64,000 bases of DNA, taken from positions 186,001-250,000 of the forward strand of contig JANUWF010001491.1 of the NCBI GenBank assembly GCA_026120185.1. The letters run 5' to 3'. Under the pieces are notes generated by a model. The model was given only the letters and a program-made list of their open reading frames with translations, did no database searches and was not told the DNA's origin. Source of the stretch: Voacanga thouarsii. Taxonomy: Eukaryota > Streptophyta > Magnoliopsida > Gentianales > Apocynaceae. This document shows, in pieces, positions 33,647 to 45,746 of this stretch (positions within the stretch are counted from its first letter, which is position 1; every line of letters starts with the position of its first letter). The position numbers were made by a program, and so were the translations under genes.

Positions 33647-34868
33647 TGTTAGGGATATGCCCTTGAACAATTTGTGCTTATACTGTTATCGTTATGTAAT
33701 TGTACGAGGCATTTCTTTCCATGAATAGTGATTTAGTTTTGTGGTCATCAAGTGAATGACTTGATAGTGAAACCCTATAACAAATAGAATGACTATTCTT
33801 AAATCATCTCTGATCGATTATTATTAGTGGAACAATAATAAATTAAGATTAGTATGTTTGTGACTTGATGTCTATGTTTTATTGGTCATGGATATAAGTG
33901 ATATCAATTCAAAACATAAATAAATGTAAGAGAGCATTGTGTTGGATATGACCCACTGTGAGAGTACTTCATGGAACATGTCATAAGTTCTTTTTAGCCA
34001 TAATAATATCAAAAGTCCTTCGACCTGAATTCATCATAGTTTCCTACTTGATAAATTTTATATTTTGACATTGTCTAAAGTTGTCTTTAATGAGTTAATA
34101 AATTAGACCACTGTTAGATATAGAATAAACCAGGGGGAGGAATATGATTAATAATGAAGAAATTTGTCCCTCTCAATTTTGGGAGAGATGTCCATTAGCC
34201 CCTTGATAAGTTAGACTGTTAAAATTCATGGTCGTGCTCAAATATATCAATTTGAGATATTGATATCATTTGTTTGAACAGTTTACTTTAAGATCAAGAA
34301 ATAATTGATTATGCTTAATAAGGATGACATGATCCGTGTCTTATACTTAATCTAGATATCGCATGACCAAAGGACTAAATATAAAGTTATGGTTTAGTTC
34401 AAAGAGATAATTGATCTTCATTTGACGTGAATAGTTATAATATTTTGCTAGAAACCTCTTATAACTTGTGGGCCATTTAAATGTGATTTGGGTACACTGC
34501 CAGTGTTAAATGAACGTATATGGTCACACATTAAGCGAACACGTTAGGTTATTTTTTTGGTAACCAAGTTTGGTGTATCTAAAAATATGTCTAGGCTAAT
34601 TGAACCTAGAAAAATGACAAGAAACAATGAATCTGGAAATATGTCCATATTAGATGTATCTGGAGTATGTCCAGATTATAAGAATCTGACTCGTTAAATT
34701 AATTAGTTAAATTACCGAGAAATGGCAGAATCTTATTATATCAATTTTAATTTAATTTGAATTGAAAATAGAATATGATAAGATATTATGAGAGTTGGAC
34801 TCCAAGAGGTTCGAGTGGTTTTAAAAAGAAAACCCTAACCGTCTTCTTATGTTAGTTCTCTGTCAAAA
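33647..34868 (+). mobile_element. Copia (Angela-like) LTR fragment
   Basis: Opens TGTTAGGGATATGCCCTTGA and shows the usual Angela-type LTR texture for about 1.2 kb, ending near TCTCTGTCA. It abuts E internal sequence on the left and truncated gag of C on the right. No target duplication was found (TTATA left, AAACC or CCCCG right), and it is shorter than the other copia LTRs, so it is probably a truncated LTR at a deletion or rearrangement point. Confidence 0.6.
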
Positions 34869-35572
34869 CCCCGAGTAGGTCGTTGGTGGAGAAGGTGCCA
34901 ATGCCCTTCTTAACTCCCGCCTTAGCCCCTTGACAAACTGTCTGGTTCTGTTCTGCTTGATGTCCACCAGCCTTTTGTTGTACTTTGAACAATTGGGTGA
35001 GCCGTACTTTGTACTGAGCTACTGTCATACCTCCCTGCTTTAGATTCTAGAACTCATCTTCCTGACTGAGGGATATATTCGACTCTGAATGCTTCCACGA
35101 AATTGGCCCATGTCCAATATTTGTCAATCATCTCCCAGTCATCCTAAACTCGTTGCCACCATGCTCGAGCTGGGCCCCTTAATCGGAATACAACAAACTT
35201 CACCATTCGCTTCTCAGTGTAATGAAGCGTAATAAAGATGTCTTCCATCTGCTTTGTCCACTCTTCAGCTTTCTGATCCTGCTCGGCTTCTCCTAAGAAG
35301 ATGAGCAGTTGATATTTCAAAAACCGCTCCAGAGCTTCGTCCTCCCCTTTTGGGTTCCTCAGTTCAGTTAGGGTTTGAAGAATCTCAGTCATCTTGCTGA
35401 ATGCTTGTCCTATTGTCACTCTAACAGGTTTTTCTAACCCTATTTGCAAGTCTGGCTCGTTCTCATCCCCCCGGTTGGGTGACGGCACTCGAGTCGTCTC
35501 AAACTCCAGTGTTACAGGCTCCGTTTCTGGAACTCTTCTGCTTGTTGAGGCTGCGCAATGCTTAGGTGCCAT
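34869..35572 (-). pseudogene. Element C gag, truncated
   Basis: Tekay gag starting MAPKHCAAS at 35572 and reading open to the RAWWQRV motif (about 35144), then stop codons and a small deletion (around 35075). The middle region (SKMTEILQTLTELRNPKGEDEA is its start; FLKYQ, EKRMVKF follow) matches B and D closely. Capsid N-terminal and core sequence are present; nucleocapsid is missing because the element is cut at 34869. Confidence 0.82.
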
Positions 35573-35845
35573 TGTAAACCATGCACAAATAATGAGATTA
35601 TGCATTTGAGTTTAAAACATTTCAATTGATCATGCATTCACATTCAGGTCCAAGTAAAAGAAAATCATATGCAAATTTTTGTATAAAGAACTGCATATAA
35701 AATTTCCTCAAACTTTAGAGTACTCCAAGTACTCTTATTTGCATGAATTCAGAAATAAAGCAGTAGGCATGAATAAAATCCTTAGCATAGGAGTTTGCAA
35801 AAAGCAGTAAATAAAACATCCTAATCATAGCAGTACTTAGCCTCT

Positions 35846-36310
35846 CTAGTCCTCATTAGAATCTTCAGTGTCGGTCTCATATAACCATCCCCTAGAATTC
35901 TTAGTGAAGTCTATCCCAACCCCATTTCCAAACCCATCTATTGGCTCCTTCCTGGGTCACCTAGAACTCTCCCCGGTCTCAATCTGGTTGGGTGGGGGTA
36001 TGAAGGAAGGTCTAGGTGAAGATTCATAATTTATCTCTCTCGGGTCATCACTATCAGCTGTCAAGTCAACTATGGGACTAGGAGGGAGGGGAACATATTC
36101 CATATCAATCTCCTTGTCTTCACTGTCAATAACCAAGTCTATCACAGGTATTGGGGATGGCTCAATGATCTGGACCTTATCGTCACTGCTATCATCCAGG
36201 GGAATATTTGGTTGCGGTGTAGGATGAGGCACTGGTAGGTCTTCCGGGTAGATAGGGATGAGAGGATGCCATTACTGCCCTTTCCTTGCGGTTTTAAGCA
36301 TTCTAACCAT
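35846..36310 (-). pseudogene. Pre-gag acidic ORF with SIM-like motifs (element C)
   Basis: Minus-strand counterpart of 5247-5723, about 155 codons with no frameshift. It starts at 36310 (MVRMLKTARKG) and ends at TAG 35848-35846. Stops: TAA for glutamine early on, and TGA for arginine after GESSR. The two modules read PVIDLVIDSEDKEID and PIVDLTADSDDPREI, both close to the SUMO-interacting motif pattern. Conservation of these cores across three independently decayed copies suggests they mattered while the family was active. Confidence 0.6.
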
Positions 36311-36391
36311 CCTACAGCATAAACAAGACAGGTTAGTCAAAAGATTTAAACTTAATAAACAAAACATATACTATCAATATTTGTCTAAACC

Positions 36392-36405
36392 TAGGCTCTG
36401 ATACC
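36392..36405 (-). other. Primer binding site of element C
   Basis: Minus-strand TGGTATCAGAGCCT, next to the LTR end at 36408. It sets element C on the minus strand. Confidence 0.85.
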
Positions 36406-38045
36406 ACTTGTAACATCCCACTACCAAGGCCCAACAGGGCCGGGGGTATCGCCCCATCTATAGGACAAGGCGTCTTTATAACTAGGTCACATAAAAGAAA
36501 ATAAAAGCAATACTTTAAAATTGAACTTATTACAACCCAAAAATGCATGACCAAATCCAAAATAAATTGTTTGCTACCATCTCTCAAAAGAACACATAAG
36601 AAAAATATCATAAAGTCTTCACAGCATAGGCAACAAATCTAGCTCTTCACATCTACAACAGAATCGACCTGAAAACATGACATAAAAGATGATGAGATAA
36701 AAATCTCAGTAAGCCCGTGTGTGCTTTTAGTGTTTCAGGTAAAATAGTTCATGTATGCAAGTTATAAAATTTCACAAGAGAGAGTGTTGGCAAGTATTAA
36801 ATAAATGTTGAAAATAAAGAGTGACATTTTGCTTTTCAAACCATACATGTGCACAATAATTACAACCACTCAAAGAGGTAGCCATGGGTTACCATACGTT
36901 TGGCCCCAGGACTATATAACGGTCAAAATGCCACACTTTGTGCAAATTGACAAAAGGTAGGTGTACGGCCTACGGGTGAGATATTCCTCTATCTCTACAC
37001 CCAAACTTACTGGTTGTCCACTCTGAAAACACACAGTCCACATGACTGAAACTTGCCAGCTTGGACCGGCATGACCCACCGGACTGGCTTCTTATCCAGG
37101 AAGGACTCATCTCTCAGAAGTGGCCACTTAATGAGAGACTTACCCTAACCCTTCAAAGACTAGTCCTAGTAGTCTACCCTTATTGAGTACTCAACGTTGA
37201 TTATCCCACTTGGGAGGAAATTGATCATACATTGCTTTACTTAGAAATAGCATTTAAGGGTTTCTAAAATTCTTGTCAAAGTTGGGTTTTAGAAAAAGTT
37301 TGGCATTTTGCGTAAAAGCGTTTGTTTAATTTTTCAAATAATTTGCTTGATTGAAATAAAAGGGAAAACAGTCCTTAATTGTCTTTACAAAATGAATGTC
37401 CATACACATCGTATTTGGCTTGCCACAATAATTTTGGTCTTCACAAAATTCCATACATGAGCTTACCTGATCCGTTGCTTGCTTAAATTTCAAAAATCTT
37501 CCAAGGCTGACCTAACCCCGCCTGGGGTAAACACAAGACATATGGTTATACTCAAGCTTTACTTGCCTTACATAAATAATTCCTAATTCAACTAATTACA
37601 ATCATGACCTTAATATCCTAAGCTTTAAGGCTAGATGATAAAGGATTTTATAAAATAAGTCTAGCTTGATAAGTTAAAATAACTAGGGGTTTTAAAATAA
37701 TTATTAATAAGTTATAGGTTCAAATAATAAATCTTGAGTACTATTGTTAATAAATAAACTAGGGTTTAAATGTTGAATAATCCTAATTAATATTAGTAAA
37801 TGGTAATTTAAAAATAGTTTTATTATAAATAAATAATAAATTACAATTAATTTTTAATAGATAATAAATAATTAGTAATGAATAAAATTAATAATAAATG
37901 AATTATGTTAAATTTTTGTTCAATAAATAACAAACAAAATTTAATATAAATAATATTTATGAATATAGATGAAAGTTTGAACTATGGTCTACAAGGCCAT
38001 TAATATTTTATTTATTATTATTTATATAAAAGATCTTATTTACTA

Positions 38046-38086
38046 TCACACACACGCATACACACACACACACACACACACACACA
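38046..38086. repeat. (CA)n microsatellite in C LTR
   Basis: A run of CA dinucleotides, interrupted by a few TA/GC steps, in the AT-rich part of the C LTR. Not present in the B or D LTR copies. Confidence 0.9.
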
Positions 38087-38466
38087 TATTATTTTTAATA
38101 AAAGATATTATTTAGTTGACTAGTAAAATATCAATATTTCATTTAATATTCCATTTCCCAAAACTTCCTAGGGATTTCGAAATCCTTAGAGAAAAAAATA
38201 TAATAATAATTTTAATTAAGGTAATAACATTTGCTAATTAAAATAACCTAGGATCAACAAGATCATAATCATAATTTTCCTATTGCTAACAAGAATCATG
38301 AACATATTCTCCAACATCAAACAACAAACTAATCCATTCATAAGCATAGGCTTAAATCCATACAAACTATCACATGGCCAAATCTCTACTAAGCATAATC
38401 ATAATCATGGCTTCAATGGAGATAAGAACATAAAAATCCTATTCACCGAAGGTGTCATGACATGTT

Positions 38467-38468
<2 letters not shown>

Positions 38469-38498
<30 letters not shown>
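38469..38498. repeat. (GA)n microsatellite in C LTR
   Basis: Fifteen or so GA repeats, at the same LTR place as the CT runs at 14402 (B) and 16927 (D) on the other strand. Sequence beyond it is deleted in C by about 240 bases. Confidence 0.9.
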
Positions 38499-40081
38499 AT
38501 TAGCATGATACGTTATAGGTTGAATGGAAGAAGATGAACAAAAGAGTTGTTCTTGGTTACCTTGATGGTGTTCTTGAGACTTCAAGGAATAAAACTAGTT
38601 TTGATCTGAATGCCAATTTTTGTTTTCGAGATTTGGTGTTATAAATCCCAGAAATAAACTATAGGGAGTATGTAGGAGTATTCTGGAGTTTTTGAGAGGG
38701 ATTGGGGGTGTTTAGAGTGGGTTTTGGCTTGAAGAAAGGTAGTGAGTGTTCTTGGTGAAAATGAATAGAATTTGAGAAAAAGGTGTGCACGAAATTCTGG
38801 AGAATGCTGGCTAAATTGTTTAGGGAGTTCAGGGATTTCGATTTTCAGCTTAGAGAGGAAGAGAAAAATCTGATGGTTTGGTATTCAAATGGAGAGATTT
38901 GAGGAGTGATTTGAGGTATAAGATATGTTAATGGTGTTTGATTGATGGAGGACTCTTGGAGCTGCAATGGAGCCGGCTGGACTGTTTGGTTTTGCTGAAA
39001 TGAATGAAGGTTAATATAGCTCTAAGGCTGGCCAAAATTCAGAGCTCAATGGCAGAGAAATTTCTGGTTATGAAGCCTAGTACAAGAGTGTTTTCATGGA
39101 GCAAATGCTGGAAATTTTTGAAGTTCAAATTGTTGTTTGAATGGAGTTATTTTAGGAGATATTTGAGGTGTAGCTATGGAGTCCAAGTGTGCAAGGTAAG
39201 TGGAGAGGTTAATGGTGTTTAGTTCATGGCTGATCAAGGTTCATTTTACAGAGTTTTGGGGTGGTTTATTTGGCTAAGGCTTAAGGGAACAAAGCTGGAA
39301 ATTTCTCGTTTCATGGTGTTCAAGATTCGAAGGTTTGTTGCATTTTTCTGTGCAGTTTTTTTGCAGTATTCCAGCCTGATTTGCAGAGATTTTTGAGAGG
39401 TGTCGGAGGGTCCTTTAAAGCTAGTTTCCAGCCTTCTTTATGGAGGAAAAACATACGAGTCTTGTTGGCTTGAAGGTAGAATGAAACAGCTTCATTTTTT
39501 AGTTGAAGGTTGCGAATCTGCCCAAAACTTTTTTCTGGGTTGTGTAGTTTTTTGTGCAGTCCGAATTGCACAGAATTTTCAGTTCTTTAAGCTGAATAAA
39601 TTGGCCATATTCTAGTAGTAAATGAGCAGGAAACATGGCTGAGTTTTTCAGAAGTTAGGCTGTCCAAAATCTGGAAATTTTCCAGGTTTGCTTCATCAAG
39701 AATGTAAACACTATGAAGATGAGTTTGAAGGTTCAACCATGGTGATTAATTTTGCTTGGGAACCCGTCCTAACTCTTCTTCTATTTTCAGTCAATCCTTC
39801 ACCTTCCAAGATCAATTTTCGAATTTGCAAGCCAAGGAATCCTCACATAATTTTCTGGAATTAAAAGATGAATTTTGAACAAATTAAATTGTGAAGATGT
39901 TAGGACAAGCTAGAGGTAATAAAAGGACAAGAATTCCTCTAGAATTCTTTTTTTAGGACATGAGGATATGATTAAGACATTCTCTTCATGTCTCCCCTAG
40001 GACAACATTCCTATGTTTATGGAATGTAAGAAAACAAAATTTCAAACTTAACTAAGATAATCATGAATAAAACTTAAGTGT

Positions 40082-40146
40082 TAGGATTTGAACTCATGAC
40101 CTTAGAGATTAATTCCCAAAGCTCTAACCACTTAACCACACTAAGT
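40082..40146 (-). promoter_or_regulatory. tRNA-like A-box/B-box segment in Tekay LTR (C)
   Basis: On the minus strand, TGGTTAAGTGG (40138-40128) is an A box identical to that of D, and AGTTCAAATCC (40094-40084) a B box. Spacing is about 33 bases. Third copy of the feature at the same LTR position. Confidence 0.5.
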
Positions 40147-40390
40147 CTTGTTCTTATTTTCTCACCCAAATATTCTTCTTATCTAATCCCCAAGCTATCT
40201 TCCTATTTTGACCTCAAGCAAAATTACCATTTTACCCTTCCTATTCAATAAGTATATCTAAACCTTTTAACCTATAAATCATAATTCTAAAGCACATAAA
40301 ATCTTTCAAAAATATATATATTCATGCAAAATAATATGATATGCATCTCAACCCCCTTACTCTAGGGTTGGCTTTAGGTGGGGTTTCACA

Positions 40391-40837
40391 CGCTGTGTGT
40401 ATCCGATAGAGGACGTTCGAACATTGTAGCATCTAGTGATCGTTCGAGTTGCATGTATGTCAGAAAACTAGAAGACAGAGGTCTTAATTAAGGTGAACAG
40501 AGGTAATTTTGTAATGCCTTGATCGATCTTAATCATTTGGCTTGGGTTCTAGAAAGGGATTCATGGATGTTTTTCATGTTTAGAAGTCCACGAATTCTAA
40601 TACTGCACATTATCCTGAATGGCAAAAAATATAACAATAAAAGCAAAGCTAAAGGACCAAAATAAATAAATGGAGAGAATAGGGAAAGGAAAATACTTCC
40701 ATTGTGAATTAGTTCCAAAATATGTGAATCTACCACAAGGAGTCATTAGAGAATGGTACCTAACTCAAAAGAAACAAAAACAGAAGAACAAAAATCTAGA
40801 AAAAGAAAGAAAATCAAAATAAAGGAAAAGACAAGAA
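40391..40837 (-). other. E internal region downstream of integrase
   Basis: Between the end of E integrase and element C. Nothing coding was recognised on either strand. It would be the start of the region that carries an env-like or accessory ORF in some Athila elements, but that part is deleted here. Confidence 0.55.
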
Positions 40838-42060
40838 CTAAAAAGAAATCCTGAATAAAAGTCTTGAATCATGGAGAAAAATATCCACATGATGCAAAGT
40901 GTCAAAAGTCTCACCAAAATAATGCTTCACCCTATTTCCATTGACTTTGAAAGTACTATTAACCGGGTGAGAAACTTCAAGAGTACTAAAAGGAAAAACC
41001 TCAGTCACTACATATAGCCCCGACCATCTTGATTTCAACTTACCTGGAAAGAGTCGGAAGCGAGAATTAAACAACAACATTTGATCACCCTCTTTAAACT
41101 CCCGATGTTGAGCAATATTCTTATCATGCCACCATTTCATCTGCACTTTGTAGAGTAGAGAATTATCATATGCACAATTCATCCAATGTATTCAAGTGAA
41201 GTAACCTAGGTTTTCCAGTCAGGCTCAAGATCAAAGTTAACAAGTTTGAGAGCCCAATAAGCTCTGTGTTCAATCTCCACAAGTAAATGATAAGATTTTC
41301 CATACACCAATCGGCAGAGGGTTATACCAATAGGAGTTTTGAAAGCAGTCCTATAAGCCTAAAGGGTATCATCTAGCTTCAAACTCCAATCCTTTCTCGT
41401 TTGATTAACCACTTTATCCAAAATTCTTTTGATCTCTTGATTGGCCATTTGTTTGGGGGTGATAGGGAGTAGCAAATTTATGAGTAATGCCTAGATGTTT
41501 GAGAACTTTATCTAATTGGGTATTACAAAAGTGTGTTTCCCTATCACTAATAGGTACCTTAGGTACACCGAAATAGGTGAAAAGTTTTTAAAGAAATTTT
41601 ACTACAACCTGAGCATCATTAGTAGACAAGGCTTGTGCCTCAACCCACTTAGATACATACTCAATTGCAACTAAGATATATTTGTTACCTAAAGAATTAG
41701 GAAAAAGGCCCGTGAAATCAATTCCCAAACAATCAAAATTTTCATAAGCTTGAAAATTTTGCATTGGCATCTTATTGGATTTAGAAATATTACCTGTACA
41801 TTGACATCTATCACAATTTTGAACAAACCTATGCGAGTCTTTAAATAGTGTTAGCTAATAAATTTCAGACTTAAGAACCTTAAGAACCTTTCTTGCAGTG
41901 TTGTTAGCTTGGTAGTGGCCTTCTTCGAGTCCTTCATGACAATATTTCAAGATATCTACACTTTCCGTGGAATCCACACATCTTTGAATGATTTGATCAG
42001 CACAACACTTAAACAAGTAAGGATCTTCCCAAAAGTAATACTTTACTTTGGAGATGAATT
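40838..42060 (-). pseudogene. E (Athila) integrase, broken
   Basis: Minus-strand integrase. The zinc-binding part shows [11 protein letters not shown] and NCDRCQ (about 41935-41790). The core has the first Asp in [11 protein letters not shown] (about 41735) and the second in SDRETHFCN (about 41545). Around 41440 the sequence goes from PQTNGQ straight to NQEIKRIL in another frame, so about 11 bases with the catalytic Glu seem deleted. The C-terminal part (41182 down) holds the FNSRFRLFPGKLKSRWSG signature of Athila integrases. Inactive. Confidence 0.82.
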
Positions 42061-42066
42061 CTTTTG

Positions 42067-42480
42067 TTAGGCCGCGAAATCCGCCAGAACAATTCCTATA
42101 ACTAAGTAATTAGCAAAATCCGCAAACCAAGATGTATGAGAAATCTCACCATCAATAAATAGAAGTTGTTCATCTAGGATGGTGTCATTGATATCCCCTT
42201 CAGCCAATAGTTCTAAGTTGGGATTTTCCAACCTAAATAAGTGATTCATTGCTAAATTTTCAGCTCCCCTTTTATCTCTAATTTCCAAGTCAAATTCTTG
42301 CAAAAATAAAACCCATCTTATCAATCTTGGTTTGAAATCATGCTTGGTTAGTGGGTATTTAAGGGCAGAATGGTCCGTATATACAATGACTTTGGACAAG
42401 ACAAAATAAGAATGGAATTTATCAAAAGATACTATTGCAAGCAATTCTTTCTCTGTAGTGGTGTAGTTCTCTTATGTTGT
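42067..42480 (-). pseudogene. E RNase H region
   Basis: Reads [18 protein letters not shown] followed by [20 protein letters not shown] and the tether to integrase ([15 protein letters not shown]), all typical of Athila/Tat RNase H and the RNase H-integrase linker. The upstream part (42480-42850) is in several frames with stops. One open stretch of 125 codons. Confidence 0.8.
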
Positions 42481-42850
42481 CGAAAGAGTTTTGCTTACAT
42501 TGTAGATTGGTTGAAAATGCTTATTCCTCTTTCGTCCAACCACCACGCCTACTGCATAATCACTTGCATCACACATTAATTCACACATTTAATTTCTTTT
42601 TAAACACATTAAAAGCATTGAGACATTTTTCGTCAAAATAAAAAACATCATCTTTTTCAAGTAAAGAAGTAAGAGGTTTAGAAATTTTTGAAAAATCCAA
42701 GATAAACTTCCTATAAAAATCTGCATAACTAAGAAAACTTCGAATAGCCTTCACGGAAGTGGGAGGAGGAATTTTCTCAATTGCCTAAATTTTTTCTCTA
42801 TCCACCTCTATACCTTTCCTTTAAATCTTGTGTTCCAATACAATACCTAC

Positions 42851-43467
42851 TTACACTATGAAGTGACATTTTTTCCAATTAAGCATGAGGTTGGTCTCTT
42901 CATACATTTGAAGTACCTTTTCTAAATTAGCCAAACATAAGTCAAAAGAATCACCAAAAACAGAAAAATCATCCACAAATACCTCTATGATGTCTCCCAC
43001 AAGTCCTTTGAAAATAGCTATAATACATCTTTGGAAAGTTCTGGAACCACTGCAAAGACTAAAAGGCATACGACGATATGCAAAAGCACTAAAAGGGCAG
43101 GTAAATGTGGTCTTCTCTTGATCCTCCAATGCTATGGGAATTTGAAAGTAACCGAAAAAACCATATAAAAAGAAATAAAACTCATGTCTGACTAATCTTT
43201 CTAACATTTGATCGATGAAAAGGAGAGGAAAATGGTCCTTCCTAGTTACCTATTTAATTTTCTATAATCAATGCAAACCCTCCAACTGGTTACCAATCTC
43301 ATTGAGATCAACTCATTTGTTTCTTTTGGGCTCACAGTCATTCCTTCATTCTTTGGTACCACTTGTGTTGGACTCACCCAAATACTATCAGAAATAGGGT
43401 AAATGATGTCGAAATCTAAGAGTTTAATCACCTCAGCTTTTGACACATCACTCATATTTCTGTTCAA
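42851..43467 (-). pseudogene. E reverse transcriptase
   Basis: Two open blocks. The first (43467-43246) has DIIYPISDS, WVSPTQVVPK and WRVCIDYRKLN. The second (43207-42851) has the fingers/palm motifs EDQEKTTFTCPF, FAYRRMPFSLC and the catalytic FVDDFSVFGDSF. The Athila-type FVDD replaces the commoner YxDD. The CNAPATFQRC-type stretch reads CSGSRTFQRC, and the region is split by a frameshift near 43210-43245. Confidence 0.86.
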
Positions 43468-43865
43468 CTAATGTTAGGGTTGCACTATGGGTTTGGCTTC
43501 TTCTTCTAACAAAATTTTGTAAGTGTAAAAGGAAGAGCTAATTCCCTTAATGTCTGTGATTTTTCATGCAATGACTCCCTTTTATTTTCCCAAAAGATTT
43601 TTCAATTTGATCTGTTGATCACAAGTGAGGTCTTTTGCTATAATCATTGGCAATTTTCCTCCATTAGCCAAAAAATGCAAATTCCTAGTGCTTTAGGAGG
43701 TCTTTGAGTTCCAATTCTGGTTGTTCTTTAATAGATGACTTCATCCTTCCCAAACTGCTTTTTTCAATCCTCTCAAATTCTCCTAACTCACAGCCCTTAT
43801 TTGAATCTTCCAAATATGTAATTGATTGTTCCATCAAGTCCTTAGAAAAGTTGACAAATGATTCC
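43468..43865 (-). pseudogene. E protease-RT linker
   Basis: Minus-strand sequence with weak but recognisable Athila linker text such as PELELKDLL and an IKG block, broken by several stops. It ends at the ATTCC target site of element F (43861-43865) and resumes as protease at 51939, so F inserted here. Confidence 0.65.
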
Positions 43866-45407
43866 TGATAGGGGCTAAATTAGTTATATTTATCCTAGTT
43901 ATTTAAGGCACTTTTGTGATACATTTTGTTTAATAACTAGCTATATTCCTTCATATTTGAGATTTTACCCTTGGAAATGTACTTTGTTCATTATTTTAGA
44001 TTTTTGGGGTAAAATGAAGCAAAAACGTCACAAAACAGAATAGTGGCGGCGCTGGCCAGGATAGAAAACTGGCACTGGCCGTGCACTGTTGACATAAACT
44101 TCGAGGTGATAAAAAAATTATCAAAACAGACCGAAATAGAATAGAACCAGAGCCAGCTCCAATAGCCAAGGCTGCGCCGGTTGCACTCTAGATAACATGG
44201 TGCTGAAATCAAGAAAAAAATCGATGAACGATTGAAGAAACAGAACACAACTGGCGCCGGTTCCAGTAGCCAAGGCGGCGCCAGCTGTGCCTTGAAGTGA
44301 AGGCAGTGGTTTGTTTTTTCTACACGATTTTTGGTAATCTGTGGAGTTTTATTACTTTCCTACTTCTACTTGGCCAAGAACATTACACCAACGAGTTTAG
44401 GCACTTCTTAAGCCTATAAATAGATGGAAAACACAAGGAAAAAGAGGAGAATTCGTTGATCATCATAGAAAATCACTCAAATCAAGAAAAAAACCTTCAA
44501 TTCAAGGAGGGTTGTACAAGAAAGTCTTCAAAGGAAGAATAATGTGGCTTGTCTATGAGTGCTTTCTTTTACTTTGTTTTCTTTTTATTGAACAATGATA
44601 TATTAATTGTTTTATTGTAATTTGACATTGTTTGAGGTGTTCATGATTTTTAGAGTTATTTAATCTTTTGATTAATTGATTGTTTTCTTGGTATTTAATT
44701 ACTTGGGTTGATTACGAGATTAATTGGTTGTTTCTTTCCATTAACTTGCTTGGAAAAGGGGTTGATGGTGGTTTCAATTTATTGATTTCATATTTGTTGT
44801 CTCTTAACTTACTTGGAAAATGGGTTAATTGCTAAGAACTGGTAATTAAAGGTTAATTGATGTCTGTCAGGAATGGATTCATTGGTTAATTTCATGTTTT
44901 AAGTTTGCCAGGAATGGAAATTTAATCAAAGGATTGTGTTTAATACATCTTTTAGGTAAGACTGGTTGAGGCAAGAATGTGATGCTAAGTTATCTAGAAG
45001 ATAGAGATTCATGGATTGGAAACGAAGTGAGTCTATATTAATCATGCATGATGCAAAGAGAATGATTAGTTATGATAATGGTTAGGTACTTTAAGGTCAT
45101 GTTTGCCAAAATAATGGTTTAAGCTACATACTTCTCCATCCTTGACATGTATATATTTTTATTTTTATTTTTTATTTTATTTTCCTTTTTGTTTCTTTTT
45201 CATTTTATAGAGTCGGTTAAACAATGAAAGAAGGGTGATTAATGTCTACTTGTTCCTTGAGGATCGACACTCGTTTGAACCCTATGCTCTGTTAATGATG
45301 AGTACGCTTACTCATATGTGTAATTTGGGGTTAACGTTTTAATTTAAACTTGATTGGGAATATTCTTATTTTTATATGATTTTTATACCTAAATAAAACA
45401 CACATTA
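43866..45407 (+). repeat. Element F 5' LTR
   Basis: TGATAGGGGCTAAA to ACACACATTA (CATCA in the 3' copy), 1542 bp. Contains GGCGCC-type modules (44043-44290), a TATA box (44415-44422) and repeated AACTTGCTTGGAAAAGGGGTT-like and CAGGAATGGA words further down. Confidence 0.9.
44415..44422 (+). promoter_or_regulatory. Core promoter TATA box in F 5' LTR
   Basis: TATAAATA within AGCCTATAAATAGATGG. The same box is kept at 50958-50965 (F 3' LTR), 52896-52903 (solo LTR) and, reversed, 29550-29557 (solo LTR). It would place the transcript start about 580 bases into the LTR. Confidence 0.7.
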
Positions 45408-45413
45408 AGTTTT

Positions 45414-45432
45414 TGGCGCCGTTGCCGGGGAA
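45414..45432 (+). other. Primer binding site of element F
   Basis: TGGCGCCGTTGCCGGGGAA, the form standard in Athila-type elements, six bases after the LTR end. Confidence 0.92.
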
Positions 45433-45746
45433 CAATAGCATGAAAGCTTGGATTTTGTTGATTTAACCATGTAAATATATAATTATGTATAATTGTTCTT
45501 TTCACAAGAAGGTGTTATCTTTTGTATCTTGTGTGTATCTTGTATACCCTTGTAACCTAACCTATTGACTTTGACTAACATTTTCTAACTTTGTAATCTT
45601 CTAATTTTGTTTTAATCTAACTTACTTCTCGTTCTCTTAGGTGTTATCGTTGGTACATGGCCCGATAATCCGAAGGCGAGATAATTGATTTTGACCCTGA
45701 AATCAAAAGGACACTATCAAAGATCCACCGAACAATCCAAAGGAAC

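Larger units (their letters stand above)
34869..40390 (-). mobile_element. Tekay-type element C, 5' part
   Basis: Minus-strand element inserted in E. It has a complete 5' LTR (40390 down to 36408, 3983 bp, TGTGAAACCCC to GTTACA), primer site (36405-36392), acidic ORF (36310-35846) and gag start (35572). It breaks off in gag at 34869, at the point equivalent to B position about 6706. Pol and the 3' LTR are absent. The base pairs right of the LTR (CGCTG, 40391-40395) have no partner because the other end is gone. Confidence 0.85.

Noticed and set aside
40838..43467. Endogenous pararetrovirus (caulimovirid) because of RT and RNase H on one strand.
   Set aside because: Integrase with zinc finger and DDE core follows RNase H, and LTRs and a tRNA primer site of Athila type are present; no movement-protein or coat-protein text was seen.
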